Assembly: GCF_023343835.1 (NCBI RefSeq)
Contig: NC_064444.1
Span: forward strand, 19,238,871 to 19,302,870
Direction: 5' to 3'
Source of the DNA: Lagopus muta
Lineage: Eukaryota; Chordata; Aves; Galliformes; Phasianidae
Length of the DNA stretch: 64,000 nt
Positions 23,626-34,584 of the stretch are shown here, in pieces. A program made the position numbers and the translations under genes. The notes beneath the pieces are model-generated. The model did no database searches, had not been told where the DNA came from, and worked only from the letters and a program-made list of their open reading frames with translations. The number at the start of each line of letters is the position of its first letter. Position 1 is the stretch's first letter.

Positions 23626-23812
23626 CTGAAAAGGAGATACTGCACTTGAAAGTGCTTTTTGCCTTCTGTAGACAACTCTGTGGAATCAAGTGTGATGGGT
23701 ATCTTACAAAGCTTACTTTCTTCCCCAAGCAGTTCCACTGGCTTCCGACATATGACAAACTCATCTAATTCAAGCTGCAAACTATGAGCTGCAAGGTCTT
23801 CATCTTTCATAC
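23626..23812 (-). CDS. HPS3: HPS3 exon 3
   Basis: 187-nt exon with acceptor ttgtttag before 23812 and donor cag|gtatta after 23626. It codes GMKDEDLAAHSLQLELDEFV then ICRKPVELLGEESK, and further on HFQVQYLLFR. Human HPS3 has ...DDFVICQKPLELLGEKSE... and ...HFQHLLYR. Frame joins correctly on both sides. Confidence 0.92.
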
Positions 23813-24289
23813 CTAAACAATGGAAATGTATCAAAGTGTTCAAACAATTCCATTTAGCAATAAGAAAACACTGACACTGATACAATATTGACTAAAAACT
23901 GCAACTACAGGAAACTAATTAGCATTGGCTTCCACAAACTATGACGTTTTGAGACGAGCTACACTAGAAAACAAGAACAATCAACTTTTCACATAAACCA
24001 TACCCTGGGCTGCCTCAGAAATGAAGCCAGCAGGGCAAAGGAGGTGGTTCTCACCCTCTGCTCCCCCAGTCCTTCACAGAGCTACATTCAGCTCCGGGCC
24101 CCAGCACAGGAACACAGGCCTGTAGGAGTGGGGACACAGGAGCCCGCAGGGATGCCCAGAGGCTGAGTGCCTCTGCTGCAGGGACAGGCTGACAGCCGGG
24201 GTTGCTGGAGAAGGCTCCGGGGAAAAATGATCGTGGCCTTCCAATAGCTAAACAGGGCTTATGAAAAAGATGAAGAGACTTTTTCCATG

Positions 24290-24562
24290 CACGTGGAGAG
24301 ACGTGACGTGGTGTAATGGCTTTAAACCGAAACAGAGCAGAGTTACACCGGATATAAGAAAGAAATTCTTCTCTCAGAGGGCAGCGAGGGCCTGGCACTG
24401 CTGCCCAGGGCAGCTGTAGGTGCCCTATCCCTGGGGGCAGTCAGGGCCAGGCTGGATGGGTTTGGGCACCTTGTCTATGGGAGGTGCCCCTGCCCACAGC
24501 AGGGGTTGGAACTGGACGGACTCTGAGGTCCCTACCAACCCACCCGTTTTGTGACTCTATTA
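24290..24562 (+). mobile_element. CR1 LINE 3' fragment in HPS3 intron 2
   Basis: Plus-oriented CR1 end: agggcagcgagggcctggca and onward through gtgactcta at 24560, the CR1 tail. Opposite strand to HPS3. Confidence 0.75.
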
Positions 24563-24974
24563 AAAGGCAAGCTGCTCAGTATAAGGCAAATCCAAAGCAA
24601 CCTGTGCTGTAAACAGCCAAATAACAAATAAAAAAAATGTTGTCATTTGGTTGAAAAGGTTTTCAGAAAGAAAAAGGTGGCTATGATACAAGGTTGTGTG
24701 ATCTTCAACACACCTAAGTTCCAGAAAACAAATCCTAATTGCACCCAAAAATGTTTTGAACTTTTCTATTTGGCTTTAAGTATTGAAAACAACCCAGTGT
24801 GAGTTGTCTGCGCTAAAATCCATTGTCCACCAATGAAGAAAACTCCATTTGATATCTCTCCCATCTGAAATTTTATTGACTTTTTTTTTTTTAAGGTGTA
24901 GTTTCCATTTCAAGAAGCACAAACCTTTTAAAATTTCTTAAATTATAAGTGAAAGATTTTCTAACAGCTCTCTG

Positions 24975-25303
24975 CTTGTATAACCAAGATGTTATAATCA
25001 CAATATAATTGCGTATAATCAATAGATATCAGGATGTTATAATCGCAATATAATCAAGAGAGTAAGGCAAAGCAGACAACGATCACAAAAAGAGAATACG
25101 TGGAAGAGCTTACCCTTGGGTTGAGCTCACCAGAAGACATCAAAAGAGGGGATCTCCAGAAGAGATCCTTCCCCTCTGGTAGCCAGCTCTTAAATAGGTC
25201 CAGGAGGGGTGAATTGCCTTCACCTGTGCTCCTCTGGCTGACTCATGGCTCACCTCAGGTGATTAATCAGAGGTTCTGGCCGTGACTCAGCAGTTCCCAT
25301 ACA
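24975..25303 (-). mobile_element. Solo LTR-like element, copy 1
   Basis: On the minus strand starts TGTATGGGAACTGCTGAGTC at 25303. It shares most of its length with 50406-50745, including a TATA-like cctatttaagagctgg (near 25190) and paired cacaggtgaaggcaatt blocks. The left end is less certain. Lies in HPS3 intron 2, downstream of exon 2. Confidence 0.65.
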
Positions 25304-25457
25304 CTGCTGTTGATCTGATTTTTGGGTGGGAGCTAATCAGGTTAATTCCCACACATTGCAAGCAGGCAGTATGGAATGACATCACGCTTGAGCCTTCTTT
25401 ATGAATGACAGTAATCAGCAGATTCTCAGTCTGAAAAAGTTCAATATCTGTACTTAC

Positions 25458-25952
25458 CTCCATCCACCAGCTTTTCTGTTGTACTAACTTGATATGCGCA
25501 TTGCTCTCCCCTGTCTGCACTATGCTGGACCAGGTCCAGTTTCAGGATTAGAACATCCAACTCTGTTGTTATCGCTATGTGCCTAGCGCAAAATGCAACT
25601 TCGGCAGGAATGAAGTTATCAGTGTGTAAAATTAAGGAGCGTTCAAAGTCTAATACTGTCAAATTCTGGTTTATGACCAGGTATTTCAAACAGAACATGA
25701 CTAGCTTATTCCTGCAGCCCACAAGAAGATCTCCATTTACAGGACAACATGAAATACACAGCGGAGGATCTGAAAGTGCCATTTCCACTATCGACATCTG
25801 CTCTTTTAAGGTTTCGGTGTACGACTCCTCCATCTTGTGACCCACCATCCGGACACAAACATGAGAACTGCCTGCAGACATGCATCGCCAGTTCACATAA
25901 GCTCTTAGGAAAGTTGCTTTGCTTTTCTCTTCAATCGTCACCAAATAGTCTC
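25458..25952 (-). CDS. HPS3: HPS3 exon 2
   Basis: 495-nt exon; acceptor cttaag before 25952, perfect donor gag|gtaagt after 25458. It codes [20 protein letters not shown] (human [20 protein letters not shown]), PLCISCCPVNGDLLVGC (human PLCISCCPVKGDLLVGC) and VLDFERSL. VLDFE (residues about 174-178) corresponds to the human clathrin-binding box LLDFE, with Leu changed to Val. No stops or frameshifts in the whole exon. Confidence 0.96.
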
Positions 25953-26316
25953 CTTAAGGGAAAGCAGAAGGACTGTTAAGTCGTTAAAGAACACACAACA
26001 GTGTTTGAGCTGCTTACCTGCGAACCCAATAAAATACATTACAAAAAGTATCTTAAATTCTCAGCTCTCACATAGCGTTCCAGAGTACAGCCGTTACCGG
26101 GTTTTCTTCAATGAGAGATCTCGAGCACAAATTAATTCGCTAGGTAAACGTACTTCACGTACTGTTAAAGGAAAACACACGGCTCCAGAGCTCCAACGCT
26201 ACTTCGACGTGGGCCCACTGTAAGAGCAGCGCTCTTCTCAGAGGAGACGCCGCGGCCAGGCAGCAGCTCCGGGCTCTGGGCTCCGCGCTCGCAGAGGCCA
26301 CCCGCCCGGCACTGAC

Positions 26317-26539
26317 CTGCACGGCTGTGCGCCATGCGCAGCACGGGGCCCAGGGTGGCGAAGGAGCCCAAGGGCTCGCAGCGGCCCTCGCGGCGTACGG
26401 CGAACACCTCCACCCCGCAGCTGGCCGCCGCGCTGGCCGCGAACAGCACGTCGCGGCCGCGGCAGAACTGCGCTGGCTCCTGCTTGCAGGGCACTACTCT
26501 CTGCGACCCGAACGGGTGCAAGTTGTAAAGCCGCACCAT
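26317..26539 (-). CDS. HPS3: HPS3 exon 1 (start codon to first donor)
   Basis: HPS3 is a subunit of BLOC-2 (with HPS5 and HPS6), a cytosolic complex that sorts cargo to lysosome-related organelles such as melanosomes and dense granules. The ATG at 26539 opens [20 protein letters not shown], against human [20 protein letters not shown], and the exon ends HSRA-G at a gcag|gtcagt donor. The start is chosen by this match; the longer frame upstream (to 27109) is CpG-island and CR1 sequence. Exons 1-4 join in phase (223 + 495 + 187 + 87 nt) into about 330 codons, the first third of a roughly 1000-residue protein, without any lesion. The remaining exons are not seen. It is either the 5' end of a gene with an unusually long intron 4, or a partial duplicate. 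Confidence 0.96.
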
Positions 26540-26960
26540 GGCCGCCGAACACCGGCACCGCTCGGAGGTTTCCTGCGGCGGCGCCCTGCCTCGCCACCTT
26601 CCGCCTCCGCGCGCCCTTCCGCAGCGCGCGGCGCTCCTCGGGGGCGGGGCGCAGGACGCCGAGCGCAGCTCCGTGCCCCGGGAGGCCCCGCCCGCCCCCT
26701 GGACACGCCTCCGCGCCGTCACGCGCCGCTTTGTACGGGTTGCGTTATCGGGTTGCGGCGTCGGTGCTTTCAGGCGTGCTCTTGCATCGCAGCGTGTTGT
26801 GCCGTAAGCGGCGCCAGCTCCTCGCGCTGCGGATTTCACGAGCAGGAGGCAAACCCGGAACGGAGTGGTGAAGGGAGGCAGGCGGCGCGAGGAGCGGCGC
26901 CGTGGGAGCGGGAAGTGCCGCTGTGGACGGCGAGTGCTGTTTCTGAGCGGCTCTCCAGCT
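26540..26960 (-). promoter_or_regulatory. CpG-island promoter of HPS3
   Basis: Very CpG-dense sequence directly upstream of the HPS3 ATG, with a GC box (ggggcggggc, 26641-26650) and no TATA box. Typical housekeeping promoter. The island extends into exon 1. Confidence 0.8.
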
Positions 26961-26984
26961 GCCCAGCTGCCAAGCTGGCCGGCG

Positions 26985-27140
26985 TCGCTCCGAGCCAGAT
27001 ATAGAAGCCGGCGTTTACCTTTGTTGAACTGCATGCCGTTGATGATTGTCCAATGCTCCCGTAGATCCAGGACCCCCCCCAAGGCTGTCATCCCCAGTGT
27101 TAACAGCACCTTCCTCCTGTCAATCAGCGCACTTCTAAGG
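26985..27140 (-). mobile_element. Possible CR1 remnant upstream of HPS3
   Basis: Minus-strand codons read [11 protein letters not shown]... [10 protein letters not shown], similar to the CR1 RT stretch LGGVVDT...NLMQFNKGKC. A single match of about 50 residues; it could also be an unrelated exon because a donor-like aacaaag|gtaaac follows the match. Confidence 0.35.
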
Positions 27141-28324
27141 ATGGATTCAATTAATACAAAGATGAAGTAATAATGCTGTCAGTGATGCTGATTCTTCATC
27201 CATCCTGAGGCTTGAGCAATGTAACTAAGGAGCCTGTTCGAGGTAGAATTCAGTGTGTGATTTTCAAAAGCCATGATAGTGCTCAAATGGCAGGCTACTC
27301 ACGAGAGAGCCCTTCCTTGCTTATTAGGTGCATGTAAGTGCTCAACTGTTAAACTCAAGATGGACCTAGACGGCACTGGTTACTGGTTTATCACTAGAAT
27401 CCTCAGCTCCTCCTGTACCTGTACGAGAGACGACAGCAGCAGAAGACTCAGTTTGTAGTTACGAACAGGACCAGTGTTTGGGCTGGCACTATCTGAATTC
27501 AAGGAACCAGTAGCTCTGTACTTTGTAATACTGTGGTTTCCTGCTCTGAAGATTGTTTTGAAGCTGCTTCTGATGTTGTGATGATGTGCATCCCTTTCAA
27601 CAGCAAGTATAATTTAGAATTCAGTTGCAGGCTTTCAGTAATACTTTCTCGAGTATTCAAAGTCATCCATCTCTTTCTTTTTTCCTACTAGCGTACAAAG
27701 AAGTTCCATGTTAAGAAAGTAAAATGTAAAAGCTCAGAAATTGTTACAGGCATGAGACAGAAGTTCATCCTTTGGTAAAGTAAAAATAACACGTACATCA
27801 CTATATACTTTTTTGGTATTTTTTAAATTACAAAAGCAGAATACTCAGCAAATAAATCAGATCTGGTGCATTAGCTTTAATTTAGATTTTAAAATGTCTG
27901 CTGCAGAATACTATTCTAGCTAGTAGAGAGTTAACTGTTACATTAAAAGCACGTAGATATATTCTCCTTCTCTTTATCCAGAGATATCCCTATTAACTTT
28001 AACCAGAAATACTAGCTGAAACAGTGTAGCTAGATTGGACTAAAACTGAAGGCTTTTGGGATGTGTACTGTTACTATCAGACAGTGTAAAATTACAGCAC
28101 TACAAAGCAGGTTTTGTAGAGGTTGCCTCAAATGACATTCCACCAAAAAAAAAAAAAAAGAACACACAATCTGTGAAGAGAAGCATCTGCTACTTAACAC
28201 CAGTCAGTTGCATCCAGTCCTTTTCACTGAAAACCATACGGCTTTTCTGAAAAACCAAACCCAACCCACCCAACCAGCCAGAAACAAAAAAACCACACCA
28301 CAAAATAACTGCTCGCCGCACTGC
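27141..28324. other. No gene recognised
   Basis: Ordinary sequence with a 15-bp poly-A near 28145-28159. No coding exon or repeat family recognised. Confidence 0.5.
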
Positions 28325-28650
28325 ATTTAGAGAGGCGCACACGCAGTGGAATGACCGAGTAGGCGCATGCGCAGTGCGGAGAATGTGGCGCATGCGCCTT
28401 GAGAATTCGGCCGAAGACGCATGCGCAGTGCAGAGGTGGGAACGGCGCGTGCGTAGTGCGCTGCTAATCGACTGCGCGTGCGTCCCGATGAGCGCATGCG
28501 CAGTGCCGCTGCGAGAGCAGCGCATGCACTGCACTGCACGTAGAGAGGTGCACGCGCAGTGGTGTGACCGAGTAGGCGCATGCGTAGTGCGGCGAAACAG
28601 GCGCATGCGCCGTGCGATCTCGGCCGAAGACGCATGCGCAGTGCAGCGTG
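28325..28650. repeat. Array of NRF1-like palindromes, left block
   Basis: (A/G)CGCATGCGC occurs at 28363, 28388, 28417, 28492, 28601 and 28630, usually followed by agtgc, with weaker variants between (gcgcgtgcg, gcgcatgcac). The NRF1 consensus is YGCGCAYGCGCR, so each perfect copy is a strong candidate site. The units are irregular (about 25-75 bp apart) and look like decayed tandem repeats. Confidence 0.8.
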
Positions 28651-29085
28651 ACGAATTGCTTTCCGCTCTCTGCACTGCCCTCGTGTGGCCGATATCCGGA
28701 ACTGCAACGAAATTTTTTCCGCTCTCTTCGCTGGCCTCGTGTGGCCGATAGACGGAACTGCAACGAAGATTTTTCCGCCGTCTCTGCGCTGCCCTCGTTT
28801 GGCCAATATTTTGAACTGCAGCGAAGTGCTTTCCGCTCTCTGCGGTGCCCTCGTGTGGCCCTTATGCGAAACTGCAACGAAGTTTTTTCCACTCTCTGGG
28901 CTGCCCTCTCTTGGCCGATATGCGGAACTGCAACGAAATTTTTTCCGTTCTCTGGGCTGTTCTCATGTGGCTAGTATGCGAAAGTGCAACAAAGTTTTTT
29001 CCGCCGTCTCTGCGCTGCCCTCGTGTGGCCGATATGCGGAACTGCGTCCAGCTTTTTTCCGCGGTCTCTGGTGTCCCCGCGTAAC
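28650..29085. repeat. 55-59-bp minisatellite with CTCF-like core
   Basis: Seven units, with the gccctcgtgtggcc box (or a variant) starting near 28677, 28733, 28791, 28847, 28903, 28958 and 29017. Each continues gatatgcggaactgcaacg and a T-run with ttccgc. The reversed box CCACACGAGGGCAG matches 12 of 14 positions of the CTCF core CCASYAGRKGGCRS. Open frames through it are by-products of the repeat. Confidence 0.85.
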
Positions 29086-29154
29086 CAATCCGTGCCCAAC
29101 AACGCGCATGGGAAAGCAGATGTGAATTTTGCACGAAAGAGTCCTGTCTGGACT

Positions 29155-29370
29155 TGCCTCATGCGCGCTGCGGCGAGGAGAATTGCGCATGCGCTCTGCG
29201 GTGAGGAAACTGACGCATGCGCAGTGCGATGTCCAGGAAGGCGCATGGGTACTGCCTGCATGAAGTCGGCGCATGCGGGCTGCACGCAATGACCGACGCA
29301 TGCGCAGTGCTGTGCCAAGAAGCCGCATACACTGTTCGGTGCTGAGCTGGTGCATGCGTATTACCATGCC
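29155..29370. repeat. Array of NRF1-like palindromes, right block
   Basis: Perfect (A/G)CGCATGCGC at 29185, 29213 and 29296, plus imperfect copies (gcgcatgggt, gcgcatgcgg, tgcatgcgta). Followed by a TATA-like cgtatatatagc at 29408-29419, so the block could act as an upstream promoter element for plus-strand transcription. Confidence 0.7.
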
Positions 29371-29504
29371 GCGGCTGGCGTATGCACCTCGCGTGGCAGA
29401 AACCGGCGCGTATATATAGCGCGTTACAGAGCCCGGATTTGCTGAGATGTATTGCTTTCCCGAGACATGCTCGTGTCGGTTCTGCTGCACACCGGTAAGG
29501 CGAT

Positions 29505-29930
29505 CGAGAATCCCCGAGCCCTTCCGAGTAGCTCCCAGCTGCTGCGAGTTGTTCCGAGCCCCTCGGAGAAGCTCCGAGCCGCTCCGAGCCGCTTTCATGC
29601 CGCTCCGAGTCCCTCCAAGTAGCTCCGAGCCGCTGCGAGTCGTTCTGAGCCCCTCTGAGGAGCTCTGAGCCCCACCGAGCCACTCCGAGAACCTTGGAGA
29701 AGTTCCGCACCGCTTTCATGCCGCTCCGAGTCCTTCCAAGCAGCTCCGAGCCCCTCCAAGTCGTTCTGAGCCCTTCCGAGCAGCTCCGAGCCGCTTTTGT
29801 GCCATTCCGAGCCGCTCCGAGTCTTTCCGAGCAGCTCCGAGCCGCTCACTCCGAGCCGCTTTCGTGCCGCTCGAGCCGCTCCGAGTCCTTCCGAGCAGCT
29901 CCGAGCAGCATTGCACTGCTGCTGTGGGGC
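29505..29930. repeat. Minisatellite of gctccgagcc modules
   Basis: Irregular tandem repeat built from a 10-bp module (gctccgagcc/gctccgagtc) with longer units of about 40-60 bp containing tttcatgccgctccgagtcc. Apparent Ser/Glu/Arg-rich frames are artefacts. 29931-30300 is GC-rich, non-repetitive, and has no recognised gene. Confidence 0.85.
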
Positions 29931-30324
29931 TTTTAAGCGGCTGGGGGACGGTGCAGGGCTAGGGTTGGAAGGGGACGTTTGCTGGTTCACCGGGAGGCGA
30001 GCGAGTTGGATGCCACGAGGCGCTGAGGGGCAGCTGTGAGCCGAACCAGTCCATTTCCGTTCCCGGGTGGGCTCGGGCATCAAACGGCGGAAATAGACGA
30101 GGGGCACCCCGGATTAGCGGAGGAGAATATATCGCTGAGCCGGCGGTCCGGAATCGGCTGCTTGCCCGTAGCCGTAGTGGTTTTTCGAGACAGTTGCTGT
30201 TTTGAAGGTGACGGGCGTATATTCGCTGTTAGCCGGAGGACTAATCACCATAGAGAGCGGCGGATGAGCTGCGCAGAGCGGTTAGATCGGCACTTCCGCA
30301 TTTCTGGGCGCATGTGTTTTGCCG

Positions 30325-30460
30325 CTGGCGGGACTCGGCGGCAGGCAGCGGCAGTTCCGCGCGTTGGCCACGCGGTGGCAGCAGAGACCACGGCAAGAAC
30401 TTTCCTGCCGGATCGATGCCGGGATTCGGCGGTAGGCGGCGGCAGTTCCGCGCATTGGGG
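30325..30460 (+). repeat. Two copies of a GC-rich module with one CTCF-like site
   Basis: gactcggcggcaggcagcgg and gattcggcggtaggcggcgg, each followed by cagttccgcgc, start at 30331 and 30422. In the first, CCACGCGGTGGCAG (30368-30381) fits the CTCF consensus CCGCGNGGNGGCAG with one mismatch. The long frame from 30036 to 31133 runs through this and the next minisatellite and is not supported as a gene. Confidence 0.55.
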
Positions 30461-30689
30461 GCTGCCCATGGGGCGCGTGGAGTCCTGGGAGGAGTTGATG
30501 GCCGTGCGCAGGGGAGTGATGGTGCCCTCGGCGCACGGCTGTGACAGCGGGGTGGGGGTCGGTGCCCCCAGAATGTGGTGGTGGGCGAGTTGTATGGGGA
30601 GTGCATGTGAAGCAGTGCTGGAGCAGCTTGTGAAGCCCTGTGAGCACAGGTGGAAGCAAGGCAGCCGTGGGAGCAGATGTGGGGCCTGT

Positions 30690-31150
30690 GGGTCACTTAT
30701 GCGTCGCTTGTGGGGCGCTGATGTGTCACTTTTGGGGCCCAGGCTGCTGTCAGTCATTTGTGGGTCCCTGCTGCCCTACTTGTGGGGGTACTTATGGGTC
30801 AATTCGTGGTCCCTTTGCCAGTTAACGGTCCCAGGCTGCTGTGGGGCACTTCTGGGGCTGTGTGTCTCACTTGTGGGTCCATGCTGTGCCACTTGTGAGT
30901 CACTTGTGGGGCACTGGGGGGCACTTGTTGGTGACAGGACACTCGTGGGGCACTTATGGGACGCTGATGGGTTAATTACGGGGGACTTATGGGGCACTTG
31001 TGGTTCAGTTGTTTGTCCCTTGCGGGGCACTTGTGGGTCCCTGTGGGTCACTTGTGGGTCACAGGCTGCTGTGGGTCATTTGTGGGTCCCTGCGGTGCCA
31101 CCTGTGGGGCCCTTGTGGCTCCCAAGTCACTGAGGGGCTCTCTGGGTCCC
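30690..31150 (+). repeat. G/T-rich minisatellite (cacttgtggggc family)
   Basis: Irregular tandem units of about 15-20 bp: gtcacttgtgggtccctg, ggggcacttgtgg and variants. Open frames in several registers are by-products. Confidence 0.85.
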
Positions 31151-31184
31151 TCCCTGTTTCTGTGGGGTTTGTGTTGCTGTTGGA

Positions 31185-31990
31185 GCCAAATGGCCACATG
31201 CTGCCATACAGGCAGGTGCCAGGTTCACCCCCTGAGGACACCAAACCCTCCAATAATGTCACAGCGGCCTTTAATTGCTGTGCAAGGAGATGACGCGCAT
31301 TTCTCCCTGGGGAGCCGTAAGCTGAGCCTGGCAGCTGGGCAGCCAGCACTCGCTCCATTGATGCCGCTCATCTCAGCCCTTGTGCTGCACGTGCAGCTTC
31401 TCAGCACCTCGCTGTATCAGCACTGAAATCTGTGCTCCCCTATTTATTACAAATGTCACCAATTGCCATTGAGGACAGACTGGAAGCAAAGTACTCTACT
31501 CAAAGTACTAGCTCATCCATGGATAAACCTCCCCTTGCCAGACAGGCAGACCCAATTGGCTGCCGGTCATTACTTTTTTTTTTTTTTTTTACTTTTTTTC
31601 CTTCCTGCTTTTAGGGGAACTTTGAGATCACAGCCTGAAGCAGTGATGGAGCACCTGGTGAGGGGTGCAGCCCTGCCTGCACAGGTGGAAGCAATGCAGC
31701 CGTGGGGCAGATGGGGCTGAGCCTGGCTCCACCCCTCCCTCGCCTCATTGAAGGGCTGGCAGCCCCACAGGCAGGGTTTCTTCCTGGAGATGCCTCTTGT
31801 GGATTGCTGGGTGAGCTCTGGTTCGGGGGAAGAGGTCAGCGATTCATTCTTGATGGCTGTTGGGGTTTTGATCTCTGCCTTTCTGTGGGGATTGTAAGCT
31901 GGTTTACGGTAGCTCTGTCAGCTCTGCCTCTGCTTCTGATGCCTTCCACTTGTTCTCTGAGGGCAGTCAAGGGGTTCTCTGCCTTTCTCT
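31185..31990 (+). mobile_element. LTR-like element, block A copy
   Basis: Colinear with 51595-52200: shared runs gccatacaggcaggtgccag, gagccgtaagctg/gagccacaagctg, ctgtatcagcactgaaat, ttgaggacagact, and gcagtgatggagcacctggt with a downstream cacaggtggaagcaa and ggctccacccc. In the other copy this leads to a TATA-like site; here that site reads tcattgaagggctgg (mutated). A diverged LTR of the same family is the best reading. Confidence 0.55.
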
Positions 31991-33350
31991 GAACTGGTAA
32001 CGGAGGGACTGATGGACGTTCCTTTCTTTTGCTCTCATCTGTTTCGGGAATGCTTCAGTCAGCCCCAAGGTGACGCTGGTTGGGTGACTGAGCGTTGCGA
32101 CTCCAGAAATGCCTGGAGCTGATGCACTGTTCTGTAAAGGGATTCTGTGTTCTGCAGAGTTCCTCTGCAACTCTTTCTAAGCTCAACACCTTCTTGTGAC
32201 GTCTCTGTTCCCTCTTTTGTGATTCTCATTGTGGGATCTCCAACCTGGGCCTCCAAACTCACTCCGTCTGCTCCCACGTTGCCGCAGCCCATTTTATGAC
32301 ACGTTCCCTCTGCGTCCTCGCGTCCTCCCTGCGTCCTCTGCCTGTGTCCCCTCTGCGTCTCCTGTGCCACGCATTCATTCCACCTGTGCTGAGTGTTGTT
32401 TGAGGGCACGCATTTTAATTCCGTTCCGCGTCTCGTTGGATCTCCTTCTGTTTTGCGGCTCAATGGGGTCGAAGGGTTTCTGGGGCTCCTCTGGTTAGTG
32501 GTTCCAGCGCTGTGCAATCTGTGGGGCGGACGCTGGAACGGCAGGAACCCCTTGTTCATGCGTTGCTTGTATGCGGGTGGGTTTTGGGCCGGCTGTGGGC
32601 AGCTCCCTTGGAGATGCAATGGGGGTTGGTCCCCCGGGCTTGCCCTGCTCCCTGCCCTTTGTCCTTGCAGCCCCATGAGCTCCGTGGCTGGCGATAGAGC
32701 GAGGTGCGTGGATGCGGCTGGGAGCTGAGCTGCAGGAAAGCCCTGGGCCCCAGTGGCCGTTTGCTTCATCCTCACCCAGCGCCGTCCGCTCTGCGCTGCT
32801 CGAGCGCACTGAGCACAAGGATTCAGTTCCTGTTTGGCCTGGTTCTCTCCCAGATCTCCCTTAGGAATTGGTTGGCAGCAACAGGTGTCAGGGCACGGCT
32901 CTGCGAGTGCCTTGTGGCCGACCCCCCCAGGCTCTCAGGGCTCTTTCTGTCGTGCTGGCAGATGTGGCTTTGTATTGATAGGAAACAAAGGGCCGTCCTC
33001 TGCTGGAGCGCTGTGTCTGGATCACCGCAGATATCTCCATCCCAGCCATCAGGGGATGCTGTCAGTTTCCCAGTCTGGACGCCACCCAACCTCCCCAGCC
33101 CTCTTCCTTCCATCCCTGCCCCCCGTTCCATAGCAGCCCTGCAGCCATGGCACCCAGCAGTGCAATGCAGCAATACCTCTGGTGTGCTGAATGCTGGGGC
33201 CGGCACAGAGAGGCTCTGTGGCCGACGCGGATCTTCCTGGTTGGACTGCTTGTGAGTTGCCTGGAGCTGTTGAGCACACGGGGTTCCCTGCCTGCCCTGA
33301 TTGCTTATGAGGCCATCAATGTCCTTTGTGTCGTCGTGCCTCACGGCTTC
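31991..33350. other. No gene recognised
   Basis: Moderately GC-rich. 33140-33250 resembles 53150-53240 (gctgaatgctggggccggca / gctgaatactgggactggcc), part of the A/B paralogy. No splice-flanked coding exon recognised; long frames on both strands show no known motif. Confidence 0.45.
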
Positions 33351-34080
33351 GGGTATCGTGCCATAGACTCCTTAGGGTCGGAAGGGACCGTTTGTGATGA
33401 TCTAGTGCGACTCCCCACAAGGAACAGGGACATCCACAGCTCGATCGGGCTGCCCAGGGCCTGATCCCGCCTCACCTTGGAAGGGACAGGGCATCCACCG
33501 CCTCTCTGTGCAGCCTGTTCCACTGCCCAGAATCACAGAATGTCCTGGGTTGGAAGGGACCTCGAGGCCCACGAGTCTCCAGCCCCCCACCAACGCAGGG
33601 CCACCAACCTCCCCATTTCACAGCAGCCCAGGCTACCCAGGGCCCCATCCAACCTGGCCTTGAACACCTCCAGGGGTGGACAGGGCATCACAGCCTCTCT
33701 GGGCAGCTGTTCCAGCACCTCACCGCTCTCACAGTAAAGAACTTTGCCCTGACATCCAACCTCAATCTCCCCTCCCTCAACTTAAAACCATTTCCCTTTG
33801 TCCCTTGCTGTAAAAAGACATTTTCCTTACATCTAAACTAAGTTTTCCCTTCTTCTTTCCTTTAGCTCCCTTTAGGTATCAAAAGGCTGTTACCAGGTCG
33901 CCTTGGAGCCTTCACTTCTTCAGGCTGAACAGCCCCAGCTCTCTCAGCCTGTCCTTGGAGGAGAGCTGTTTGATCCCTTGGTTCTGGTTTTTTTTTTTGT
34001 GGCCATCCTCTGATGTGATCCAACAGGTCCATGTCTCTTCTGCACTGAGGACTCTACATCCCGACAAAATCTCTAGATGT
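33351..34080 (-). mobile_element. CR1 fragment interrupted by a second CR1
   Basis: Outer copy: tail region 33351-33530 (gactccttagggtcggaagg) and its continuation from about 33816 (gacattttccttacatctaa) to 34080, both minus. The parallel copy at 53255-53890 shows the two parts joined (ggcatccatcacatgtctgg then tcactgtaccagattttc). Confidence 0.8.
33531..33815 (-). mobile_element. Younger CR1 3' end nested in the older one
   Basis: Starts with the tail cagaatcacagaatgtcctg and runs through the 3' region to ccatttccctttgtcccttg. The insertion point lies within the outer CR1. Confidence 0.85.
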
Positions 34081-34084
34081 GGGA

Positions 34085-34500
34085 TTGTGCAGAATATGGA
34101 CTCAGATAAGGGAAGCCTCTTTACTTCACAGGTCCTACAGGAGCTGATGAGAACTTCAGAAATAAAGTGGGAGCTCCATACTCCGTGGCACCCTCCTTCT
34201 TCAGGGAATGTAGAATGAATCAATCAGATGCTGAAGAAGCACTTGTCAAAATTGGTTTCAGAGACCAAACTACCATGGACAAAGTGTTTGCCTGTAGCCC
34301 TTGTCAGAACACGAACCACTCACAGAAAAGGCTTAGGAGTATCGCCCTATGAAGTGCTGTTTGAGTTGCTGTACTTGGGAATGGTGAGATGCCCGCTCTT
34401 GAAACCAAGGGTAAGTTTCTCCAGAACTGTGTACTCGGGTTGTCTGCTGCTCTGTTACCCCTTAAGGAATGTGGGCTGTTGGCTCAAACTCCACCTCTGG
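34085..34500 (+). pseudogene. Class I ERV integrase fragment
   Basis: Codons read DSDKGSLFTSQVLQELM, then WELHTPWHPPSSGNVE, the second Asp and the Glu of the DDE integrase core in gammaretrovirus-like order. A TGA follows immediately after the Glu codon (34217-34219), and the next part (LPWTKCLPVALVRTRTTH, GVSPYEVLFELLYLG) continues in another frame. No flanking pol is present. Non-functional. Confidence 0.8.
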
Positions 34501-34584
34501 AATTTCCAGTGCACTCATCCCATGTAGGAGGCTGGTCCTAATACACATCTGGAAGGAGTCAAAGCTTCAGCCCGAGTGGGATGG

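Noticed and set aside
26165-27109. HPS3 frame extended upstream to 27109 as a 314-residue protein
   Set aside because: Only the part from 26539 matches HPS3. The upstream part lies in CpG island and CR1-like sequence, so the frame is accidental.
30036-31133. 365-codon plus-strand open frame
   Set aside because: It crosses GC-rich repeats and a G/T minisatellite, has no domain, and other frames are equally open. No splice or promoter evidence supports it.
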